From positions 1 to 26,903 of the forward strand of contig PWHA01000334.1 of the NCBI GenBank assembly GCA_003554685.1: a stretch of 26,903 bases of DNA, in the 5' to 3' direction. The position numbers and the translations under genes are program-made. Shown in pieces: positions 14,516 to 20,798 of the stretch (position 1 is the stretch's first letter; each line of letters opens with the position of its first letter). This DNA is from Halanaerobiaceae bacterium. Its GTDB lineage: Bacteria; Bacillota; Halanaerobiia; Halanaerobiales; Halarsenatibacteraceae. The notes under the pieces are model-generated. The model was not told where the DNA came from and searched no databases. It saw only the letters and a program-made list of their open reading frames with translations.

Positions 14516-14552
14516 AGAGTAAACACAAGGAAAACTTGCGTTTACTCTTTTT
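14516..14552 (+). terminator. Rho-independent terminator of the methyltransferase operon
   Basis: AGAGTAAAC and GTTTACTCT pair, extended by CAAG/CTTG past a single mismatch, around a GAAAA loop. TTTTT follows. Confidence 0.88.
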
Positions 14553-14585
14553 GATGATACATTTAAAAAATCATGCCACTAGCAC

Positions 14586-14617
14586 TTGACTCTGTATTCG
14601 GGGACAGGGTTTATAAT
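14586..14617 (+). promoter_or_regulatory. MerR-type long-spacer promoter with operator dyad
   Basis: TTGACT (14586-14591) and TATAAT (14612-14617) are 20 bp apart, too far for ordinary sigma-A use but typical of promoters untwisted by MerR-family activators. ACTCTGT (14589-14595) and ACAGGGT (14604-14610) form a 6-of-7 dyad inside the spacer, where MerR proteins bind. The regulator gene directly downstream should control itself and the thioredoxin-like gene from here. Confidence 0.8.
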
Positions 14618-14652
14618 TGACATAGAAAATGAAGCTCAGAGGAGGTGGAACA

Positions 14653-15066
14653 ATGAACGGCCTTTCTATAAAAGAAGTAGCAAAAGCAGCTAATGTTAAC
14701 AAAGAAACAATTAGATATTATGAAAGCCGAGGATTAATCCCAATCCCCCCTCGAACTGAATCTGGATATAGAATTTTTCCAAAAGAGACCATTAAAAGAA
14801 TAAATTTTATAAAACATGCTCAAGAATTAGACTTCACACTAGAAGAAATAAAAAAACTTCTAGAAGCATACGATGAGGAAATAGTTGATTTGAGAGAAAT
14901 AAAAGAATTTACAACTCAAAAAATTAAAGAAATTGAATTTAAAATACGTGATCTTCAAAACATGAAACGGGTTTTATTTAATTTAGCTGAAAAATGCCCA
15001 GATTCAAAGGCTTCAATTTTTGAATGTCCATTAATTCAAAAGTTTACGGAAGGAGGGAGTAAATAA
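14653..15066 (+). CDS. MerR-family regulator, MerR-like but lacking the first Hg ligand
   Basis: 137 residues starting at ATG 14653 (GGAGGTGG at 14641-14648); an upstream ATG at 14629 would include that site. The winged-helix domain (residues 4-70, VNKETIRYYESRGLIP) and a long coiled dimer helix (75-110) follow the mercury MerR of Bacillus closely. The metal loop keeps two ligands, C115 and C125 (EKCPDSKASIFECPLI), matching C114 and C123 of Bacillus RC607 MerR. The third ligand, C79 there, aligns with L80 here. Full trigonal Hg(II) binding is thus unlikely as such; it may sense another soft metal or a thiol/redox change. The gene is visibly AT-rich against its neighbours, suggesting transfer. 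It overlaps the next gene by one base (TAATG). Confidence 0.88.
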   Translation: MNGLSIKEVAKAANVNKETIRYYESRGLIPIPPRTESGYRIFPKETIKRINFIKHAQELDFTLEEIKKLLEAYDEEIVDLREIKEFTTQKIKEIEFKIRDLQNMKRVLFNLAEKCPDSKASIFECPLIQKFTEGGSK

Positions 15067-15335
15067 TGGCCAACCGTCAAGTTGAAGTGTTTTCTGCAGG
15101 TTGCTATGTTTGTGAGAAGGTTGTATCTCAAATTAATGAGTTAGCTTGCCCAAACTGCGAAGTAGTTGTTTATGATTTGAAAGAAAAATGTGAGACTAAT
15201 GTTTGTAAAAATAAAGCAAAAGCTTATGGAGTTAAATCGTTACCTGCAGTTGCTATTGACGGAGAACTTGTTGACTGTTGCAAAAATAAAGGAGTAGACT
15301 TTGAGGCATTGAAAAAAGCCGGGCTAGGACAATAA
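15066..15335 (+). CDS. Small thioredoxin-like protein with eight cysteines
   Basis: 89 residues with a thioredoxin/glutaredoxin-like layout: beta strand VEVFSAG, then the redox pair C13-Y-V-C16, and the cis-proline site SLPAVAID (P60). Six further cysteines (C28, C31, C42, C47, C71, C72) make 9 percent Cys, including C28-P-N-C31 and the vicinal C71-C72. That is enough for metal or metalloid binding besides disulfide exchange. It is translationally coupled to the MerR-like gene and under its promoter, so it is presumably induced by the regulator's ligand. It could reduce, carry or buffer a thiophilic metal, or repair thiols. No transporter or reductase gene remains intact beside it; a membrane protein fragment lies 310 nt further on. 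Confidence 0.85.
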   Translation: MANRQVEVFSAGCYVCEKVVSQINELACPNCEVVVYDLKEKCETNVCKNKAKAYGVKSLPAVAIDGELVDCCKNKGVDFEALKKAGLGQ

Positions 15336-15348
15336 TTCCAATATTAAA

Positions 15349-15376
15349 AGGGGTGAGTTTAGCCCGGGTCACCCCT
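15349..15376. repeat. Inverted repeat at the cassette boundary
   Basis: AGGGGTGA and TCACCCCT pair perfectly over 8 bp around a 12-nt loop, without a T-run. It lies between the AT-rich MerR/thioredoxin pair and the yifB fragment. It might be a weak terminator or a boundary scar. Confidence 0.4.
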
Positions 15377-15651
15377 GTCTGCCCAGGCTTTTGACTGCAC
15401 CGTTTCGCCGATTTGGACGGATCCGAAAAAATCGACTCCGTCCACATCGGCGATGGTGCAGGCAACTTTGATGATGAGGTTGTGGGCGCGCATGGATAAG
15501 CCCAGGCTTTGGAAAGCCTGGTGCAGCAGGCTACAGGCTGCCCCAGAGAGAGGACAGTACTGTTTAAAATATTTCGAGCGCAAGCTGGGCGTTGGTGGTT
15601 GCCGCTATTTTTTTGTACCGTTCCTGATCTCTTGAGCGGCTGCGGATTTTT
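15359..15651 (-). pseudogene. yifB: C-terminal fragment of YifB/ComM-type AAA ATPase
   Basis: The minus strand encodes the end of a YifB (ComM) Mg-chelatase-like ATPase: RSKYFKQYCPLS, HQAFQSLGLSMRAHNLIIKV and TIADVDGVDF, ending at TAA 15359. These are the usual last helices (LGLS-RA--RI-KVARTIADL). Just upstream, RYKKIAATTNAQ lies in another frame, so a one-base insertion near 15587 breaks the gene. About 15 bp are also missing near 15638, against the second copy. Walker A/B and the Lon-like N-terminal domain are absent. The shared part is about 80 percent identical in DNA to the fragment at 26.2 kb. It is not functional. Confidence 0.8.
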
Positions 15652-15886
15652 GGAGAGGAATCAGACTGGAAAGGATTAATCATCGGATTTGCAATAGGTT
15701 CACTTATTCAAGGGGGGTTTTTGCATTTTCCCCATCTTTGTGTCTGTTTTTCGCGATAACGTAACAATCGGGACTGCAGTTGCCATGATAACAGTCTGGG
15801 GAATGATTAATGTTGGCCACCTGCCTTACAAATTAACTTTATTAGAGCCTCGATTTGTAGCCCTCAAAGACAGCATCTATATATAG
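15652..15886 (+). pseudogene. Fragment of a YeeE/YedE-like (sulfur-compound) permease
   Basis: One frame gives WKGLIIGFAIGSLIQG and runs into six G's at 15712-15717. Shifting frame there gives GFCIFPIFVSVFRDNVTIG and TAVAMITVWGMINVG. Joined, this matches the repeat unit of YeeE/YedE transporters: a GL-IG-A-G--LQ-G helix, a GRFCF-like motif with the conserved Cys, then FRD and the next helix. The last 20 codons, to TAG 15884, look unrelated. Only about 75 codons survive of some 350, so it is a remnant with a homopolymer frameshift. A weak plus-strand hairpin with six T's follows at 15900-15926. The assignment rests on motif pattern only. Confidence 0.45.
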
Positions 15887-15988
15887 CAATTCCTTAACTG
15901 GTTGGGTTGCTGGCCAATTTTTTGTTCGGCTAGTTTATCTTTCAATAGCAACTACTATGTAAAGATGCAAAACCACTGGTATTACAAG

Positions 15989-16801
15989 TTATTTCTTTAA
16001 TACTTCATTCATACTGCCGCTGCGGAAACCGTTCAAATCAAGGGTTATATACAAAAAACCCAGACGCTTCAAATCTGATGCGATTTGCTTATAGCAGTTG
16101 TTTAAAAAGATACTTGAAAAATTTTCGGGTGGTGCTTCTATGCGGGCGATATCTCCATGATGCCGGACACGAACCTGGGGGAGGTTAAATTTATATTTCA
16201 ACAAATCTTCGGCCTGTTCTACCTGGGAAAGATTTTCTTTTGTAATACCGGTGCCATAGGGGATCCGAGAAGCCAAACATGCCGAAGAAGGTTTTTCTGC
16301 GGTGCTCAAACCTAAATGATGCGATAATTCTCGCACCTCTTTTTTACTTAACCCTGCTTCCAATAATGGAGCCCTGGCACCGGCTTTTTCACCAGCACTA
16401 ATTCCAGGCCGATAATCTTTAAGATCTTCATGGGTTGCTCCGTAAACCATATGTTTAAACCCGTATTTATCGGCTAGATTTTGCAGCTGTGTAAATAACT
16501 CCTGTTTACAGTAATAGCAGCGATCCGGGGGATTGCTTGTAAAACATTCATTTTTCATTTCCTCCGTGGGGATAATTACATGTTGAACATTTATCTTTTT
16601 TACTAATTCTTTCGTTTCGGTTAACTCACTTCGGGGTAAGGTCGGGGAATCTGCAGTTGCAGCCAGGACTTTTTTATTTCCCAAATGCTGGACACATAAA
16701 CTTAGAAGCAAGGTGCTATCGACACCGCCAGAGAAAGCGACTACTGCGCTCTCTAAGTTTGTAATAATTTTTTGCAGTGCATCAATTTTAACCGGTTCCA
16801 T
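15989..16801 (-). CDS. larE: LarE-type ATP-dependent sulfur transferase
   Basis: 270 residues, the normal length. LarE adenylates and then sulfurates the pyridinium dicarboxylate precursor of the nickel-pincer nucleotide. The PP-loop SGGVDST is at 24-30. The conserved stretch KPSSACLASRIPYG carries C175, which in Lactiplantibacillus plantarum LarE (C176) gives up its own sulfur. Here C95 and C98 (DRCYYC) are also present. Such three-cysteine LarEs, as in Thermotoga maritima, hold a [4Fe-4S] cluster and can work catalytically, so the cluster type is likely. No larA, larB or larC is in the window. It lies downstream of, and on the same strand as, the cysteine genes, 207 nt away, which fits a sulfur theme. 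Some homologues of the ExsB/LarE group have other targets. Confidence 0.9.
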   Translation of the reverse strand: MEPVKIDALQKIITNLESAVVAFSGGVDSTLLLSLCVQHLGNKKVLAATADSPTLPRSELTETKELVKKINVQHVIIPTEEMKNECFTSNPPDRCYYCKQELFTQLQNLADKYGFKHMVYGATHEDLKDYRPGISAGEKAGARAPLLEAGLSKKEVRELSHHLGLSTAEKPSSACLASRIPYGTGITKENLSQVEQAEDLLKYKFNLPQVRVRHHGDIARIEAPPENFSSIFLNNCYKQIASDLKRLGFLYITLDLNGFRSGSMNEVLKK

Positions 16802-17008
16802 GTAGAAGTTTGTTCTTTCCTCCCCAGGAAATAGAAAGTTTTGAGTTTAAACCAAGTATTATAGTTATACTACAAAGGTGATAAAAATTGTAGCAATGCT
16901 TACAAAGGTTGTCAAGCCAATGCAGCAGAAGTATCTTTCGATAATGCTTTTGTTTGTTCATCAGGAAAAGTTGTTATCGAAGATCATTGGAGGCTGCAGA
17001 GACTTTCT

Positions 17009-18154
17009 TTAAGACTCCAGCGCATATCTCAGATCTGCTACCAGGTCATCTGGATCTTCCAGTCCTACTGAAAGCCGAACCAATCCTGAGGTTATGCCTA
17101 TAGCTTCTCTTAAATCTTTAGGCATGGAAGCGTGAGTCATCGAGTAAGGGTGGCAAGCTAAGGATTCTACTCCTCCCAGGCTTTCAGCCACGGCAAATAG
17201 CTCCAGGTTTCTAAAAAAGCGGTCTAATAAAGACGGATCATGCATTTCCATGGACACCATTCCTCCCCACCCGGACATCTGTTTTTTGGCCAATTGGGGT
17301 CCTTTGTGGCTTTCCAGCCCGGGGTATAATACTTTACTAACTGCCGGGTGTTCCAGTAAAAAGGTGGCTACCTTTTCTGCACCTAGCTGATGAGCTTCCA
17401 TCCTTGCTGCCAGAGTTTTTAAGCCCCGCAAGAGCAGCCAGCAATCAAATGGTGATGGCACGGCTCCGGCTGCGTTTTGATAATATTTAACCTGTTCAAA
17501 TACGGGTTCGTTAGAAGTGATAACTGAGCCGCCAATAACATCGGAGTGGCCGTTTAGATATTTGGTGGTACTGTAAACTACTATATCAGCGCCCATGGAA
17601 AGGGGTTTCTGGAGATAGGGCGTGGCAAAAGTATTGTCAACTACCAACATAATCTCAGAATTTCTGGATATCTCCGCCAGGGAAGCGATATCCAGGATGT
17701 TCAAAAGTGGGTTAGTCGGAGTTTCAATCCATATCATCCGGGTTTTACTGGTTACTGCTTTGGCGAAATCTTTTGCTTCCCGGCTTTGAACATAGGTGGT
17801 CGTGATGCCCCACCTTTCAAATATTCCTGAGAAAAGGCGGTATGTGCCACCGTACACCTCAGCACCTACTATCAGGTGATCTCCCGGTGACAATAGATTT
17901 GCCACCGCTGTCGTTGCTGCCATACCAGAAGCAAAAGCTGCTCCAAAAAGTCCCCCATCCAAAGTTGCCAGGCATTCTTCGAGGGCAGCCCGGGTCGGAT
18001 TTCCGGTGCGTGAGTATTCGTAACCTTTATGTTCTCCCGGTGCCGATTGAGTAAAAGTGGTGGAAGGATGGATTGGAATAATGGTTGACCCAGTGGTGGC
18101 ATCTGCTTCTTGTCCGGCATGGATAGCCCTGGTTCTAAATTGATGGTTTTTCAT
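17009..18154 (-). CDS. mccB: Cystathionine gamma-lyase/synthase family PLP enzyme
   Basis: 381 residues, the usual size for Cys/Met metabolism PLP enzymes of fold type I. The PLP lysine K198 lies in YSTTKYLNGHSD. EYSRTGNPTR (47-56) supplies the phosphate-binding Tyr/Arg, SGMAATTA the cofactor cradle and VVDNTFATPYLQ the D173 that contacts the pyridine nitrogen. The C-terminal SLGGVESLACHP with R-SVGLED binds the substrate carboxylate. The gene overlaps the cystathionine beta-synthase gene by 20 nt, so the two form an operon. Together they convert homocysteine plus serine via cystathionine to cysteine (reverse transsulfuration), and this one may also release H2S from homocysteine. Sequence alone does not exclude cystathionine gamma-synthase, but the partner favours the lyase. 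Confidence 0.88.
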   Translation of the reverse strand: MKNHQFRTRAIHAGQEADATTGSTIIPIHPSTTFTQSAPGEHKGYEYSRTGNPTRAALEECLATLDGGLFGAAFASGMAATTAVANLLSPGDHLIVGAEVYGGTYRLFSGIFERWGITTTYVQSREAKDFAKAVTSKTRMIWIETPTNPLLNILDIASLAEISRNSEIMLVVDNTFATPYLQKPLSMGADIVVYSTTKYLNGHSDVIGGSVITSNEPVFEQVKYYQNAAGAVPSPFDCWLLLRGLKTLAARMEAHQLGAEKVATFLLEHPAVSKVLYPGLESHKGPQLAKKQMSGWGGMVSMEMHDPSLLDRFFRNLELFAVAESLGGVESLACHPYSMTHASMPKDLREAIGITSGLVRLSVGLEDPDDLVADLRYALES

Positions 18155-19502
18155 AGTTGTTCCCCTTTCTTACTTGTTGTAGCAGCATATCCCGGGGTGT
18201 CAAGAGAGCTTCAGGATGTCCATTCTGGATTAGAACCACAACTTGAGCGCCGGCCAGGAATACCCGCTGTGCTTCTTCAAGCGGCGCCTCCACGGGCAGG
18301 GTGACTGCAGGTCTGCCCATTACCTCGCCAATTTGGCTATTTAAAGGAGTCAACCCCCGCTGAAGAAATTGCATTAACCCCGAAACGTTTACACGACCGA
18401 CTACCTTACCTTTATCTATAACCGGCAACTCATTCAGCATATTAGTCTCAAGTTTCTCAAAGGCTTTATCAACCTGGTCCCCGGGGCCTAAGTAAGCGAG
18501 GGGAGAAGCGCTCAAATCTTCAAGCAGAGTTTGAGGCTGAAACTCACTTTCTATTTGAAAATTGTTTTCCCGCATCCACTGGTCGGAGAAGAATTTGGTA
18601 AGGTAATTTCTACCTGTATCGGGAAGCAGTGCTACCAGTACTGCTTTTTCTGAAAGTCGTGAGGCGTATTTTACGGCAGCAGCTATCGCCGTGCCCGATG
18701 ATCCGCCAACCAGCAAGCCCTCTTCCCGGGCCATGCGCCTGGCCATTGTAAATGATTCCTGATCGGTTATTCGAACGATTTCATCAACAACCCGGTGGTC
18801 ATAAGTGTAAGGGATAAAGTCTTCGCCTATCCCTTCGACTTTGAATGGAGCCGGAGTATCTCCAGATAATATTGAACCTGCCGGATCAGCGCCCACTATA
18901 GTAATTTTTGGGTTTTGTTCTTTCAAAAATCTACCGACGCCAGAGATCGTCCCTCCGGTTCCGATACCGGCTACAAAAACATCTATCTTTCCATCGGTGT
19001 CTTCCCATACTTCAGGGCCAGTGGTCAAGTAATGTGCTTCAGGGTTGGCTAAATTCCCAAACTGATTGGGGCGAAAAGCTCCCGGTATTTCCCCGGCCAG
19101 TTTATCTGCAACTCCGTTATAGCTTTCCGGAGAGTCCGGTGGTACAGCAGTAGGTGTGATTATAACCTCAGCTCCGTAAGCTTTTAACAGTTCGATTTTG
19201 TCTGTGCTCATTTTATCGGGTAATACAAATATGCAACGATAACCTCTAATTGCCGCAGCCAAGGCCAGGCCTGCTCCGGTGTTTCCAGCAGTGGCTTCGA
19301 CAATGGTTCCTCCCGGTTTTAGCAGCCCGGTCTGTTCCGCTTTTTTTATCATGGCCAGGCCGATTCGGTCTTTCACACTGCCTCCGGGATTAAAAGACTC
19401 CAATTTTGCAAATATATCCATTTTCAAGTTTGTTGTGATCCTGTTCAGGCGTACCAGGGGTGTTTTCCCAATCGCTGCTTCAATGTTTTCGAAATAATTC
19501 AT
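18135..19502 (-). CDS. cbs: Cystathionine beta-synthase with C-terminal CBS domains
   Basis: 455 residues. The PLP fold type II catalytic domain is at about 5-325, with K44 in NPGGSVKDRIGL, the substrate loop EATAGNTG and the phosphate-binding GIGTGGTISG. LLPDTGRNYLTKFFSDQW is typical of cystathionine beta-synthases rather than plain cysteine synthases. Residues 335-450 form two CBS domains (INELPVIDKGKVVG-like and VVLIQNGHPEALLTPRDML) that may bind adenosyl ligands, as in animal CBS. It condenses serine, or O-acetylserine, with homocysteine. It is the first gene of the unit with the gamma-lyase. The leader (19503-19614) is AT-rich with a TATAAT; no S-box or T-box core was seen. AGGAGA precedes the ATG. 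Confidence 0.9.
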   Translation of the reverse strand: MNYFENIEAAIGKTPLVRLNRITTNLKMDIFAKLESFNPGGSVKDRIGLAMIKKAEQTGLLKPGGTIVEATAGNTGAGLALAAAIRGYRCIFVLPDKMSTDKIELLKAYGAEVIITPTAVPPDSPESYNGVADKLAGEIPGAFRPNQFGNLANPEAHYLTTGPEVWEDTDGKIDVFVAGIGTGGTISGVGRFLKEQNPKITIVGADPAGSILSGDTPAPFKVEGIGEDFIPYTYDHRVVDEIVRITDQESFTMARRMAREEGLLVGGSSGTAIAAAVKYASRLSEKAVLVALLPDTGRNYLTKFFSDQWMRENNFQIESEFQPQTLLEDLSASPLAYLGPGDQVDKAFEKLETNMLNELPVIDKGKVVGRVNVSGLMQFLQRGLTPLNSQIGEVMGRPAVTLPVEAPLEEAQRVFLAGAQVVVLIQNGHPEALLTPRDMLLQQVRKGNNYEKPSI

Positions 19503-19614
19503 AGTAATTCTCCTATAAGCAAGTTAATATTATTAAGTTGATAGTAATTATATTAATTATACTATATTCTTTTGGATAATGGATCCCCTAAGTTTTAAAT
19601 TCTTAGTATATCTT

Positions 19615-19667
19615 AAAAAACCGGCTTACAAACGAAAAAATTGAAGAAAAGATCAGTGTTAAGCCCG
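19615..19667 (-). terminator. Probable terminator after the Lgt-type gene
   Basis: On the minus strand GGCTTA pairs with TAAGCC (plus flanking G-C pairs) across a long loop of about 30 nt, and TTTTTT follows at once. It begins two bases after the stop codon of the Lgt-type gene. The long loop makes it less sure. Confidence 0.5.
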
Positions 19668-19669
19668 AT

Positions 19670-20419
19670 TTATAAAGATTGTTGCCCTTTGTTGCCGGCT
19701 AGTGATTTATTTCGGAAATAAATTGCGAACAATGCAGCACACAACAGTACTAATCCCGCTAATTGGGCCTGATTAAAAATACTATAAACAGGTTCACTGC
19801 GGAAAAAGTCGACGAATGTACGGATGGCAAAATAACCGGTCAGGTATATTAATAAAAGCTGACCTTGTTGCACCTTATCTCGCAAAATCCATAAGAGGGT
19901 AAAAAGCAACAAACTTGCGGCAATCATATAAAGAGGGATATTATGGTAAGCTACTCCATTAACAATTCTGGGCCATGGTGCGGTTTTGGAAGCAACCCCG
20001 TAAACATCGCACCCTAGCCTGGTGATCGCTTCCCCCAGGGCCAGGGCGGGAGCATAGATATCGCCGGCTGTCCAAAAGCTTAGTTTTTTGCGACGTAAGT
20101 AAAGGTAACCCGCCAGGGCTCCACCGATCAGGCCACCGTAAAATGCAAGTCCCCCCTCATGAATACGAAACAGGTACAGCGGATCTGCCAGGAATTGATC
20201 TAAATGCATAGCTACTGAGAAAAGCCGAGCGCCAACTACAGCCCCGATAATGCAATAGATTGACAATTCCCAGATGTGATCCGGCTTAATGTTTTTTTGT
20301 GATGCACTATGCTGGGCTAAAAATAAACCCGCCGTTATCGCTGCTGCTAAAGCCAATCCATAGATATGAATAGTCAGAGGACCCAGATGATAAGATTGTT
20401 CGAGATAATTCAATAACAT
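19670..20419 (-). CDS. lgt: Prolipoprotein diacylglyceryl transferase-like protein (Lgt family)
   Basis: 249 residues with seven membrane helices. Lgt moves diacylglyceryl from phosphatidylglycerol to the lipobox cysteine of prolipoproteins. The family signs are LGPLTIHIYGLALA at the start, GARLFSVAMH, the loop HEGGLAFYGGLIGG with the catalytic histidine, and the late arginine in IRTFVDFFRSE. The normally strict GRxGNFxNGE motif is TRLGCDVYGVAS here: the Arg stays but the asparagines are Cys and Tyr. This is therefore a divergent member, perhaps a second Lgt with another substrate. It is 30 nt downstream of the YHS-domain gene, so both share the CsoR/CstR-like operator at 20710. Pairing with a metal or thiol-linked small protein is unusual for the housekeeping lgt. 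Confidence 0.82.
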   Translation of the reverse strand: MLLNYLEQSYHLGPLTIHIYGLALAAAITAGLFLAQHSASQKNIKPDHIWELSIYCIIGAVVGARLFSVAMHLDQFLADPLYLFRIHEGGLAFYGGLIGGALAGYLYLRRKKLSFWTAGDIYAPALALGEAITRLGCDVYGVASKTAPWPRIVNGVAYHNIPLYMIAASLLLFTLLWILRDKVQQGQLLLIYLTGYFAIRTFVDFFRSEPVYSIFNQAQLAGLVLLCAALFAIYFRNKSLAGNKGQQSL

Positions 20420-20449
20420 GCTGGCAGTGCTCCTTTATCTGCTGTGATA

Positions 20450-20677
20450 TTAGTCGTGGCAGGAAGGTTTCTGTTCTCCGAATTCTTCAGCATTGTTTTC
20501 TGCAAGTCGGTAAAGAAACCGTTGCCACCAGTTCCGGCCGATATATTTTTCCGGATCCTGGTTAAACTTATTTTGACATTCTTCACAACAAAATGAATAG
20601 GTTTTATTTTTATATGTAGAAGTGGCCTTTGTCTGTTCGTTGGGAATCATTTTTTTGCAAACCGGGTCAAAATACAT
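20450..20677 (-). CDS. YHS-domain protein (metal/thiol-related)
   Basis: 75 residues from ATG 20677; GGAGGTG just upstream decides this start, and a TTG 15 nt earlier would include it. The whole front half is a YHS domain: DPVCKKMI, then YSFCCEECQNKFNQDPEKY. C7 and the C32-C33-x2-C36 group (numbered from this ATG) are usual in YHS domains found alone or fused to copper-exporting P-type ATPases, where they are thought to bind metal. A Trp-rich, amphipathic tail (NWWQRFLYRLAENN) ends in SCHD. It is the first gene of a unit with the Lgt-type enzyme. The promoter region contains a perfect inverted repeat of the CsoR/CstR kind, so induction by copper or by persulfides is likely (inference). Confidence 0.82.
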   Translation of the reverse strand: MYFDPVCKKMIPNEQTKATSTYKNKTYSFCCEECQNKFNQDPEKYIGRNWWQRFLYRLAENNAEEFGEQKPSCHD

Positions 20678-20709
20678 ACAGTTCACCTCCAAAAAAGCAT
20701 TTTATAAAT

Positions 20710-20728
20710 TATACCCCAGTAGGGTATA
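20710..20728 (-). promoter_or_regulatory. CsoR/CstR-like operator overlapping the YHS-lgt promoter
   Basis: TATACCC and GGGTATA form a perfect 7-5-7 inverted repeat, the pattern bound by DUF156-family repressors (copper CsoR, persulfide CstR). On the minus strand its right edge runs into a TATAAT (20714-20709), so a bound repressor would block the promoter. No csoR-like gene is in the window. Confidence 0.65.
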
Positions 20729-20798
20729 TCAACATTTTAAATAAACAAGTAAGGTGCACCTCCAATAAAACAAGTACTTACCGCATTTTTATCCGTTA

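Noticed and set aside
16870..17008. Plus-strand Cys-containing frame antisense to the end of the gamma-lyase gene
   Set aside because: It looked a little like a DUF1540 Cys motif but the spacing does not fit, there is no start or ribosome site, and it runs into the coding strand of a firm gene.
19520..19570. AT-rich imperfect palindrome before the cystathionine beta-synthase gene as a CymR-type site
   Set aside because: The symmetry is what A/T-only sequence gives by chance, and it does not match the known CymR pattern.
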